From: Candidatus Sordicultor aquaticus
Lineage (GTDB): Bacteria; Atribacterota; Atribacteria; Atribacterales; Caldatribacteriaceae
Direction of reading: 5' to 3'
Assembly: GCA_018056825.1 (NCBI GenBank)
Contig: JAGPEW010000042.1
Span: 1-6,365, forward strand
DNA: 6,365 nucleotides
Numbering within the stretch: position 1 is the stretch's first letter; every line of letters starts with the position of its first letter. The notes below the pieces were generated by a model. That model saw nothing but the letters and a program-made list of their open reading frames with translations, searched no databases and was not told the origin of the DNA. Positions 1 to 6,249 of this stretch are shown one piece after another. The position numbers and the translations under genes are program-made.

Positions 1-813
1 TCCATACAAAAATCCAGCTACAAAAGCATCTCCTGCTCCTATTCTATCCACCACTTCCGTAGCAAAGCTGGGCTGGTGGAGAGAGATACCCTTACTCAAC
101 ACAAGACATCCTTTTTCTCCGGCAGTCAAAACATATATTTTATCTTCTCCATAACTCGACTGAAGGAAAGCCAACTTTTCTCGGTAATCTTCATTTTCCA
201 GCCCCCAAAGAATCTGCAAATCTTCTTCTTTGATAAAAAGAACGTCTACAGACCCCATTATCTCTTCCATAAATTGCCGACACTCCTTAGGACTCCAAAG
301 TTTGCTACGATAGTTAACATCAAAAGAAACCCGTAAGGTGGCAGGCTTGAACCGGAGTAGATTTCTTACATTCATATCACAAATGGAGCTGAGGGGAGGG
401 GTGATGCCGGTAAGGTGTAAAAGAGAACCTTGAGAAAGCAAAGAAAAATCCTTCTCTTTCAGCTCAAAATGAGAAAAGGTAGAATCTTTCCTATCATAGA
501 GAACCTCGGCTCCTTCTCTTCGATGAGCAAACTCCAGGAAATAAAGACCCATTCTTCCTTCTTCTGCGAGCTCTAAACGGTCAACCCCTATACCAAACCT
601 CCTTAATTCCTGGAAAACTCTTCGCCCCAAAAAGTTATCCGGAAGAGCCCCCAATAGCTGAGTTTTCAATCCCAGGATGGAACAACCAGCCAAAACATTA
701 GCTTCTGCTCCTCCTATTTCCACTTCCCAGGAGTTGCTTTTCAAAAAAGTCTTAAACCGCTCGGGAGTTAAGCGAACCAAAGGTTCCCCATAGCTCAAAA
801 CGTCAACCTTCAT
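1..813 (-). CDS. kdgK: 2-keto-3-deoxygluconate kinase (PfkB/ribokinase family), 3' end cut by window edge
   Basis: The frame is open from an ATG at 813 to the left edge, giving 271 residues; KDG kinases usually have about 310-340, so roughly the last 40-70 are outside the window. Visible PfkB features are the N-terminal substrate-side motif GGAEANVLAG (residues 34-43), the KdgK-like stretches RMGLYFLE (87-94) and YDRKDSTFS (106-114), FDVNYRSKLW (164-173), and the C-terminal signature DRIGAGDAFVAGF (256-268). In that signature GAGD forms the anion hole and D262 is the expected catalytic base. Family knowledge: the enzyme phosphorylates 2-keto-3-deoxygluconate with ATP in the cytoplasm to give KDPG; relatives also accept the galacto epimer. 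The start is backed by GGAAGGA 7 nt upstream (821-827). It follows the RraA-like gene by 24 bp in the same operon, and the dehydratase two genes upstream would make its substrate. Another PfkB sugar kinase is possible, but the motifs and context favour KdgK. Confidence 0.88.
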   Translation of the reverse strand, partial: MKVDVLSYGEPLVRLTPERFKTFLKSNSWEVEIGGAEANVLAGCSILGLKTQLLGALPDNFLGRRVFQELRRFGIGVDRLELAEEGRMGLYFLEFAHRREGAEVLYDRKDSTFSHFELKEKDFSLLSQGSLLHLTGITPPLSSICDMNVRNLLRFKPATLRVSFDVNYRSKLWSPKECRQFMEEIMGSVDVLFIKEEDLQILWGLENEDYREKLAFLQSSYGEDKIYVLTAGEKGCLVLSKGISLHQPSFATEVVDRIGAGDAFVAGFLYG

Positions 814-837
814 AATCTCATCCTTCCAAATATTATC

Positions 838-1533
838 TTAAGCCCTACCGTATTTTTTAAAAACCTCCTCAAAAAGAGCCCCCCCAGCCAGGTCTTCTCT
901 TGATTTCTGTTCTACCTCTTCCACTTTTTCTGCTTTTATCAACACTTCCTCGACAATCTCCCTTGGAATAACCACCACTCCATCGCAATCTCCCACTATA
1001 AAATCCCCGGGGCGAACTCGCACTTGAGTCTGCAGTTGCCCGGTGAGAGAGATGGGAGTTTGCACATCTTTTATAATCCAGCGCCCATTCGACTCAATAT
1101 GAGAAGTGTAGCGAACAAACACCGACCAGTCTGGTATTTCTAGAAGCCCCATCCGGTCTCGTATTCCTCCATCAACCAAAATCCCCCGAGCACCATGTTG
1201 TTTGAGACACCAACTGGTCATCTCTCCAAAGCATCCTACACCTTCTGAACCTTTTTCTGGGTTTACCACTACCACACAACCTTCAAAAAGAGATTGGTAG
1301 ACTCTCTCAAATCCGCTCTGATTGCTATCTTCATCCAGCTTTTCTGGGTATCTGTAGCCCTGAATAGTAAAAGCAGCTCCGGCAATCCTCATATCTTCCT
1401 TCAGAGGTTTAATGTCTAAATTCAAGGTTTGAAAAGGATAGCCCATCTCATCAAGAACATCATAGATGTTTGCACTACGAATTTTCTGAAATCTGTTGGC
1501 CATATCTAAAATGCCAAGTTTATATTGATCCAT
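838..1533 (-). CDS. RraA-like / HMG-aldolase-fold protein, possible class II pyruvate aldolase
   Basis: This 231-residue protein belongs to the RraA/4-hydroxy-4-methyl-2-oxoglutarate aldolase family. Motifs seen (numbered from the ATG at 1533) are FGEM (102-105), GARGILVDGGIRDR (114-127) and PGDFIVGDCDGVVVIP (176-191), followed by a charged C-terminal helix. In characterised aldolases of this fold the arginine-aspartate pair equivalent to R125/D126 binds substrate and the divalent metal; both are present. Family members include RNase E inhibitors, HMG/CHA aldolases and oxaloacetate decarboxylases, so fold alone does not fix function. An in-frame GTG at 1542 would add three residues, but it sits almost on top of the ribosome-binding site AAAGGAGAG, whereas the ATG is 8 nt downstream, so the ATG is preferred. 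It lies between the dehydratase (84 bp upstream) and KDG kinase (24 bp downstream). This suggests a carbon-carbon cleaving or decarboxylating step in the same pathway; that is inference. Confidence 0.85.
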   Translation of the reverse strand: MDQYKLGILDMANRFQKIRSANIYDVLDEMGYPFQTLNLDIKPLKEDMRIAGAAFTIQGYRYPEKLDEDSNQSGFERVYQSLFEGCVVVVNPEKGSEGVGCFGEMTSWCLKQHGARGILVDGGIRDRMGLLEIPDWSVFVRYTSHIESNGRWIIKDVQTPISLTGQLQTQVRVRPGDFIVGDCDGVVVIPREIVEEVLIKAEKVEEVEQKSREDLAGGALFEEVFKKYGRA

Positions 1534-1541
1534 AAATATCA

Positions 1542-1550
1542 CTCTCCTTT
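1542..1550 (-). promoter_or_regulatory. Ribosome-binding site that decides the RraA-like start
   Basis: The minus strand reads AAAGGAGAG here. It lies 8 nt before the ATG at 1533 but directly abuts the alternative in-frame GTG at 1542, which is too close for initiation. The site therefore supports the shorter, 231-residue protein. Confidence 0.7.
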
Positions 1551-1617
1551 GAAAGACCTTGGGCTCTATATCAACATCTTACTCAATCACAAACGAGACA
1601 TTTCCAAACAACATTTA

Positions 1618-2781
1618 TTAATGGTTGAAAAATCCTTTTTCTTCTACCAGATGTTTCTTTATCACTTCCTCATTAATATCAAGACCGATACCTGGTTTTT
1701 CAGGAGGGATAATATATCCATTGCTCATCAAGGGCTTAACGTCACTTATCACCATATCTTCCCACCATTCTACTTCCCGGGCGTGAAATTCGATAGTTAA
1801 GAAATTAGGCATAGCAGCACAAAGATGAGCAGCTGCCATAGTTCCTATAGGACTCGAAACATTATGAGGAGCAACTGGTATATAGTAGATATCAGCCATA
1901 TCAAACACTTTTTTAGCTTCCGAAAGCCCGCCCATTTTGGGAATATCTGGAGAAACAATCCTACAGGCTTGCTTTTCTATCAATTCTCGATATCCATACT
2001 TACGATAAAGGTTTTCCCCAGTAGCAATGGGAACTCGTACATTCTTTTGGACCTCTAAAAGAGCGTCTATATTCTCAGGAGGAACAGGATCTTCAACCCA
2101 CAACAAGTCGAATCCCTCCAGAGCTCTTAATAATTTTATTGCATCTTTTACTGTATATTTCCAGTGGCAATCTATCGCCACATCCACGTCCTTACCTACT
2201 CCCTCACGCACCGCAGCTACTATGGAAACAAGATAGTCTATTTCCTGATTAGAAAGACACCGGTTATAAGGAAGATACCAAAACTCTTTTTCGTCTTCTT
2301 TGAGCTCAGAATAAGGAGTGGGAATATCAATATCAAATTTTATCGTATTCCATCCTTCTTTTTTTCTCTCTTGAGCACTTTTCTTATAGGATTCAGGAGT
2401 AAGGTCTTCTCCAGCATGACAATCGGCATAAACCTTCACTCTATCCCTTACTCTTCCTCCAAAAAGGTTGTAAAGCGGGGTGTTCAGAGCCTTTCCTATA
2501 CAGTCCCACAGCGCAAGCTCAATACCACTTATAGCGGTGACCGTAGCTCCGCCCGTAGAACCTTCACCGGATAGCCCTCGTATCATCCTCTCAAAACACT
2601 TGTTTACGTTAGTAATTTCTTCCCCTACTATAATATGCTTAGCTTTGTGTATTAAATTAACTACTCCCTCCCCCCAGTAAGCTTCTCCTATACCAAATAA
2701 ACCCGAATCGGTATAAACTTTGACCAAAACCCAGTTAAAATTACCCTCTACTACAGCAGTACCAACATCTACTATTTTCAC
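1618..2781 (-). CDS. Enolase-superfamily acid-sugar dehydratase (mandelate racemase subgroup, galactonate/gluconate dehydratase-like)
   Basis: The protein has 387 residues, close to the 382 of E. coli D-galactonate dehydratase. The N-terminal capping domain spans about 1-120 and the barrel about 120-360. Predicted Mg2+ ligands are D204, E230 and E256. H206 (in DCH) is the expected general acid, H306 with D279 (in SPDIPKMGG and APHNVSSP) forms the base dyad, and E331 follows. The spacings 26, 26, 23, 27 and 25 equal those I recall for D183, E209, E235, D258, H285 and E310 of E. coli DgoD. The Asp at 279 argues against the mannonate dehydratase branch as I recall it. The reaction would be dehydration of an aldonic acid to a 2-keto-3-deoxy acid in the cytoplasm. 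The exact sugar acid (galactonate, gluconate, arabinonate or other) cannot be read from sequence. The start is GTG, supported by GGGAGG 6 nt upstream (2788-2793). The gene ends with tandem TAA codons and lies 22 bp after the second permease gene. Confidence 0.88.
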   Translation of the reverse strand: MKIVDVGTAVVEGNFNWVLVKVYTDSGLFGIGEAYWGEGVVNLIHKAKHIIVGEEITNVNKCFERMIRGLSGEGSTGGATVTAISGIELALWDCIGKALNTPLYNLFGGRVRDRVKVYADCHAGEDLTPESYKKSAQERKKEGWNTIKFDIDIPTPYSELKEDEKEFWYLPYNRCLSNQEIDYLVSIVAAVREGVGKDVDVAIDCHWKYTVKDAIKLLRALEGFDLLWVEDPVPPENIDALLEVQKNVRVPIATGENLYRKYGYRELIEKQACRIVSPDIPKMGGLSEAKKVFDMADIYYIPVAPHNVSSPIGTMAAAHLCAAMPNFLTIEFHAREVEWWEDMVISDVKPLMSNGYIIPPEKPGIGLDINEEVIKKHLVEEKGFFNH

Positions 2782-2787
2782 CTTGCG

Positions 2788-2793
2788 CCTCCC
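2788..2793 (-). promoter_or_regulatory. Ribosome-binding site supporting the dehydratase GTG start
   Basis: The minus strand reads GGGAGG, 6 nt before the GTG at 2781. There is no ATG at the natural N-terminus (MKIVDVGTAVVEG in family-typical position), so this site is what fixes the unusual start codon. Confidence 0.7.
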
Positions 2794-2803
2794 AGTTTTA
2801 AAA

Positions 2804-3652
2804 TTATTCTTTTACCGCTCCAGCAGTAAGACCTTGAACTAAATATTTTTGCAAAAATACAAAAAGCAAAACCACCGGCAGAGAAGAAAGCACTGATGCA
2901 GCCATAATTCCTCCCCAAGGGGTTAAATCACCATATACCATACCACTTATACCCACAGTAAGAGTTTTATTCGCATCACTTCTTACAAAAATAAGAGGAT
3001 ACAAGAGGTCATTCCAGGCAAGAGTAAAAGTATAAATTGCAGTAGCAATAACACCCGGAATTGCCATGGGCAAGCTTATCCGTAAAAGGACACTGGCTGG
3101 CGTGCAACCATCAATTAGGGCACATTCTTCGACTTCTTTGGGGACGGTTTTAAAATAACCTTGCATCATCCAAATCCCAAAGGGGACAGCAAAAGTAGTA
3201 AAAACAAGAACCAGAGCAAACAAAGAGTCGTACAAACCAACTCTTTGAACGAGCCTTAAAAGGGGTACGGCAAAAATCATTCCCGGAAACATATACACAA
3301 ATAGAATAGTGTTCGATATAAAATTAGACATAGGAAATTTATACCTTGCCAGACTATAACCTCCGGGAATAGCAATGAGTAAAGTTATAAGAGTAGCTCC
3401 TAAAGAGGTAATTACGCTGTTCCATAAATAACGGGGAAAGTTAAAGGTTTGAGCAAACACCTTACCTCCAAAGATAGCTTTATAGTTCTCGAGAGTTGGT
3501 TGGCGAGGTACTAGGGAAGAACCCGACTTAGAAAAAATCTCAGCTTCAGATCTGATAGAAGTGGCAAGCATCCAATATAAAGGGAAATCAACAATTATTA
3601 TTCCTATTATTAATAATAACAAGGGGAGCAAACTTTTCCATTTCAGCTTCAT
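2804..3652 (-). CDS. ABC sugar transporter permease, CUT1 family (MalG-like)
   Basis: This 282-residue inner-membrane protein has six hydrophobic segments at about 7-29, 78-100, 111-133, 143-163, 197-222 and 248-268. The cytoplasmic coupling helix (EAA loop) that docks on the ATPase runs from about 175 to 200, with the pattern E-E-C-A-x-x-D-G then I-S-L-P and a final G200; cysteine replaces the first alanine of the usual EAA. The C-terminus QKYLVQGLTAGAVKE is typical of MalG-type subunits. The start ATG lies 1 nt after the TGA of the first permease gene, and its ribosome-binding site AGAGGA lies inside the end of that gene, so the two are probably translationally coupled and form a heterodimeric channel. 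The carbohydrate carried is not readable from the permease; context suggests a sugar acid or an oligosaccharide yielding one. I am confident of the family and less so of the substrate. Confidence 0.93.
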   Translation of the reverse strand: MKLKWKSLLPLLLLIIGIIIVDFPLYWMLATSIRSEAEIFSKSGSSLVPRQPTLENYKAIFGGKVFAQTFNFPRYLWNSVITSLGATLITLLIAIPGGYSLARYKFPMSNFISNTILFVYMFPGMIFAVPLLRLVQRVGLYDSLFALVLVFTTFAVPFGIWMMQGYFKTVPKEVEECALIDGCTPASVLLRISLPMAIPGVIATAIYTFTLAWNDLLYPLIFVRSDANKTLTVGISGMVYGDLTPWGGIMAASVLSSLPVVLLFVFLQKYLVQGLTAGAVKE

Positions 3653-3653
3653 T

Positions 3654-4538
3654 TCAATCTTCCTCTCTCTGCCAGCGTTGAAAAATAAAAAGCAAGACTA
3701 GAAGGAAAAGCACGGTTATAACCGAGAGAGCCGCTCCATAATCATACCTACCACGAATGAAAGCATATTCATAAGCTGAGGTTACTAAAAGATGAGTAGC
3801 ACCCGAGGGTCCACCTCTAGTCAGAGACCATACTACGGCAAAAGAATTCCATGACCAGATAATTCCCAAGATTAAAGATATCTTTATTACTCCACCTATA
3901 CTGGGAATAGTAATGTGGAGAAACTGCCGCCAGCCCGATGCCCCATCAATCGCAGCTGCTTCATATAAAACATTAGGAACAGATTGAAGAGCAGCCAGCA
4001 AGGTGACCATAAAAAAGGGGTATCCTTCTATTATTCCTACCACCATTACCGCAGGCAGAGCCAATTCCTTACTACCCAAGAAGTTTAAGGAACCATTAAC
4101 CAACCCAGTTTTTAGTAAAATTTGATTGACAATTCCCAGCTGAGGCGAATACATCCACCTCCAGGTCGTACACCAGGCTACAATGGGCAAAACCCAGGGA
4201 AACAACAAAAGACCCCTAGCCAAGCCCCGCCATCGAAATTCCCTATTGAGAAGAAGAGCAAAGCCAAATCCGATTAAAAATTTAAAAAAAGCTCCACCAA
4301 AAGCATAAACAAGAGAATTTCTAAGGCTTTGCCAAAAACTAGGGTTAGCAATTAATCTACGAAAGTTTTCCAAACCCACAAAATAGACTTCTGGATCAGT
4401 GGCCCGATTGTGTTGCATAGAAATAAGCACCGAATGAACAATAGGATAAATAATTATCAAACCTAAAAAAATCAAAGTAGGTAAGATAAAAATAATTCCC
4501 CACCTTCTTCTTTGAATGGCCAAACTCGCTTTTCCCAT
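3654..4538 (-). CDS. ABC sugar transporter permease, CUT1 family (MalF/UgpA-like)
   Basis: This 294-residue protein has a short basic cytoplasmic N-terminus (QRRRWG) followed by six hydrophobic segments (about 13-35, 74-97, 108-126, 159-184, 214-236, 268-287). The EAA coupling loop is clear: YEAAAIDGA at 192-200, then IPSIGG at 211-216. The TRGGPSGATHLLVTSAYEYAF region (240-260) is characteristic of MalF/UgpA-type subunits. It lacks the extra N-terminal membrane segments and large periplasmic insert of enteric MalF, as is usual for CUT1 systems outside enterics. The ATG at 4538 is preceded by AAGAGGAAAG with about 9 nt spacing. It is separated from the binding-protein gene by 58 bp containing a strong stem-loop, and is followed 1 nt later by its partner permease. 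It acts in the inner membrane with the neighbouring permease and an ATPase that is not encoded here. Confidence 0.93.
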   Translation of the reverse strand: MGKASLAIQRRRWGIIFILPTLIFLGLIIIYPIVHSVLISMQHNRATDPEVYFVGLENFRRLIANPSFWQSLRNSLVYAFGGAFFKFLIGFGFALLLNREFRWRGLARGLLLFPWVLPIVAWCTTWRWMYSPQLGIVNQILLKTGLVNGSLNFLGSKELALPAVMVVGIIEGYPFFMVTLLAALQSVPNVLYEAAAIDGASGWRQFLHITIPSIGGVIKISLILGIIWSWNSFAVVWSLTRGGPSGATHLLVTSAYEYAFIRGRYDYGAALSVITVLFLLVLLFIFQRWQREED

Positions 4539-4560
4539 CTATTTCTTTCCTCTTAAATAT

Positions 4561-4588
4561 AAGAGGGGCCAAAATAAAGGCCCCTCTT
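4561..4588 (-). promoter_or_regulatory. Intergenic stem-loop between binding-protein and permease genes
   Basis: A perfect 10-bp stem (AAGAGGGGCC / GGCCCCTCTT) encloses an 8-nt loop. On the operon strand the hairpin is followed by ATATTTAAG, which is only moderately U-rich, so it is a leaky attenuator or 3'-end protector rather than a full terminator. The uninterrupted T run lies on the plus-strand side, where no gene needs terminating. An outer stem of 8 bp (4553-4560 with 4593-4600) could extend it across a 4-nt bulge. Similar structures between binding-protein and permease genes are a known way to make the binding protein in excess of the membrane subunits. Confidence 0.75.
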
Positions 4589-4596
4589 TTTCATAT

Positions 4597-5955
4597 TTAA
4601 TATCCAAAAATTTCTTCTATAGCTGTAGTGGCCTCTGCAACCGCTTCTTCTGCGCTCCACTTATCTACCGCAACTCTTGTAGTAATATCCTGCAATATAT
4701 AACTATTAGCAACTTCCGACAATTCTGGAGTCATACCAGAAGTAGGCCAACCCAAAGATATCAAATATTTGTCGTTTTCCATTGCCATTCTCATTTCCAT
4801 TGGTATTTCTTCAACAAAATAAGGGTCAGCCAAAACATCATCCCGGCAAGGGCTCCAGTATCCACCCGACATCCGAATTCCTTTTACTTGTAAATCTTTA
4901 TCCATCATCATTTTTACAAACTCTATAGAAATAGGAGTTTTATCTGTTTTAAAGACAAGAAAGGCTTCTGCTTGTCCTGCCTCTACTCGGAATCGTTCCT
5001 TAGCCTTAGGATAAGGAGCAGTACCAATTTTTTCTACCATTTCTGGAGCATTATCGTGACACCAAGGAATAATGCTGTAAGAGTTAAAAACCATAGAAAC
5101 AATAGCTTGCTCAGGATGCTGGATATAAAGGTTGTTTTCAAATTCGCCCCAACCAGTTACTTCAGGAGGAATCACCTGGTATTTGTTGTACAAGTCAGAC
5201 ATAAGTTGTACTGCTTCAATAGTTTCAGGAGAATTAAAAGCCACCTTTTCCTCATTATAATCGTAAATATATCCCCCAAAGGAATAAATTAGATGAGTAA
5301 CCCATCCAAAAGTATCACCAGTTCTTGCATACTGAAGTCCCAAACCCCATCTATCTGTTTTCCCGTCTCCGTCAATATCAGCTGTTACTTTCTTGGCTAC
5401 CTCAAGAACTTGATCCCAGGTGTCAATAGCCCATACATGCCAGTTACCCTCATCATCTTGCTCATATTGAGTAGAAAACCCAGCTTCTTCTAACCAATCT
5501 CGCCGGAAATGGAAAGCAGAAGGATGACTGAATAGAGGCAATGCCCAGTAAGTACCATCAGGGGTTTGCTGCATCTGTAAAATACCAGGGAAGAATTTTT
5601 CCTTTCCTATCTCTTCTACCAAATCATTCACTGGGAGTAAAACGCCCAGCTTTGATAGCTCTACTCCTTGTCCCATAATATCTATAACAAGATCGGGGAA
5701 TATTCCTGCAGAAACCGAGGTCATAAGTTTGGTATGCATATCTTCTCGAGCAACCCAAACAATATTTACCTCATATCCTGTTTTCTCTTTAAAAGCTTGA
5801 GCGATCTCATTGTAGAAATCGTTGATTCCCTGTACTGGAGTACTAATTAACCAAATCTCGATTGATTTCTCATCAGCTGCCAGTGCTATCTGACCAACAA
5901 GAAAGATAGCTAATATAGCAATTACTATTAAACTTCTACGAAAATACAATCCCAT
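4597..5955 (-). CDS. Extracellular solute-binding protein of a CUT1 sugar ABC transporter
   Basis: This 452-residue protein belongs to the family 1 (MalE/UgpB-type, COG1653-like) binding proteins. A signal peptide is visible: basic start (YFRRS), hydrophobic core about 8-25 and a probable cleavage site after ALA at 26, giving mature ADEKSIEIW. There is no lipobox cysteine, so the protein should be free in a periplasm rather than lipid-anchored. Family landmarks are the first beta strand and helix at 31-60, FPDLVID (86-92), the YWALP hinge region (136-140) and FRRDWLEEAGF (150-160). DTWDQVLEVAKKVT (178-191) is followed by DIDGDGKTD (193-201), a calcium-loop-like insertion often seen in this family. 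The ATG is backed by a strong ribosome-binding site, AAGGAGGT, 6 nt upstream (5962-5969). It is the first gene after the promoter and would deliver the ligand to the two permeases. The ligand cannot be named from sequence. Confidence 0.93.
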   Translation of the reverse strand: MGLYFRRSLIVIAILAIFLVGQIALAADEKSIEIWLISTPVQGINDFYNEIAQAFKEKTGYEVNIVWVAREDMHTKLMTSVSAGIFPDLVIDIMGQGVELSKLGVLLPVNDLVEEIGKEKFFPGILQMQQTPDGTYWALPLFSHPSAFHFRRDWLEEAGFSTQYEQDDEGNWHVWAIDTWDQVLEVAKKVTADIDGDGKTDRWGLGLQYARTGDTFGWVTHLIYSFGGYIYDYNEEKVAFNSPETIEAVQLMSDLYNKYQVIPPEVTGWGEFENNLYIQHPEQAIVSMVFNSYSIIPWCHDNAPEMVEKIGTAPYPKAKERFRVEAGQAEAFLVFKTDKTPISIEFVKMMMDKDLQVKGIRMSGGYWSPCRDDVLADPYFVEEIPMEMRMAMENDKYLISLGWPTSGMTPELSEVANSYILQDITTRVAVDKWSAEEAVAEATTAIEEIFGY

Positions 5956-6031
5956 TGTCGAACCTCCTTCCTTTAATCCACATTTTTACACTTACCAAAA
6001 AAGAAATTGCCTAACTTCAACTAACTCAGCC

Positions 6032-6042
6032 TCACCTCCTTT
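6032..6042 (-). promoter_or_regulatory. Full-length Shine-Dalgarno sequence in the 5' leader without a usable start codon
   Basis: The minus strand reads AAAGGAGGTGA, an uninterrupted 11-base complement of the 16S rRNA 3' end. It lies at about +26 to +36 of the predicted transcript and 76 nt before the binding-protein ATG, too far to serve that gene. The nearest candidate starts are a GTG overlapping it (five codons including the stop) and a TTG 14 nt beyond AGGAGG (15 codons, 6020 to 5973); neither looks real. It resembles the ribosome-binding 5' mRNA stabiliser (STAB-SD) known from Bacillus cry genes. Confidence 0.5.
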
Positions 6043-6054
6043 GCATAATATGCA
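6042..6054. promoter_or_regulatory. 13-bp palindrome, candidate operator
   Basis: TGCATAATATGCA is a perfect inverted repeat of two 6-bp arms around one base. It lies at about +13 to +25 relative to the predicted start, a position where a bound repressor would block transcription. With a one-base centre it is better read as a protein-binding DNA site than as an RNA hairpin. No regulator gene is in the window, so the protein is unknown. Confidence 0.45.
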
Positions 6055-6066
6055 TTACTATTGCTC

Positions 6067-6103
6067 TATATACATTATAGAATGTCGATTTTTAATCTGT
6101 CAA
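6067..6103 (-). promoter_or_regulatory. Sigma-70-type promoter of the operon
   Basis: On the minus strand TTGACA (6098-6103) and TATAAT (6074-6079) both match the consensus exactly, with an 18-bp spacer. The predicted start is the A at about 6067, giving a leader of about 112 nt. An A/T-only tract at about 6113-6127 sits at roughly -46 to -60, where an UP element would contact the polymerase alpha subunits. A promoter this close to consensus usually needs repression to be regulated, which fits the palindrome just downstream. Confidence 0.85.
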
Positions 6104-6249
6104 TAGCAAGGGAATTTTTTTAAAAAGTCCAACAGAAAATTTACGCTATAAGGGGGTCGTGAAGCATGTGTTTGTAGCTCCAGCTAAGGCAAGTGTCATA
6201 TAAATTGTACAACAGCTATTTCTTAAAAACGAGAGCGCCGCAGACGGTC

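Noticed and set aside
76..336. Plus-strand open frame of 86 codons
   Set aside because: It lies antisense inside the KDG kinase gene, has no ribosome-binding site and its translation is rich in Phe, Lys and Ile without any domain pattern.
1585..1620. 11-codon minus-strand frame starting just after the dehydratase stop
   Set aside because: It has no ribosome-binding site and is too short to support; it appears to be chance within the 84-bp gap.
1525..2680. Several plus-strand open frames opposite the dehydratase and RraA-like genes
   Set aside because: They are shadows of well-supported minus-strand genes, with no recognisable motifs and no ribosome-binding sites.
4561..4591. Stem-loop read as a full rho-independent terminator
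   Set aside because: The T run is on the plus-strand side. On the operon strand the tail is ATATTTAAG, and the permease genes downstream have no promoter of their own, so full termination is unlikely.
4516..5850. Plus-strand open frames opposite the binding-protein gene
   Set aside because: They are antisense to a complete, motif-supported gene; their Cys, Ser and Phe-rich translations look like frame artefacts.
6159..6203. Plus-strand GTG frame encoding a 14-residue peptide (MKHVFVAPAKASVI) after AGGGGG
   Set aside because: Only 14 codons, the ribosome-binding site is 2 nt from the GTG, and the frame matches no family I recognise. It could be a remnant, but nothing supports that.
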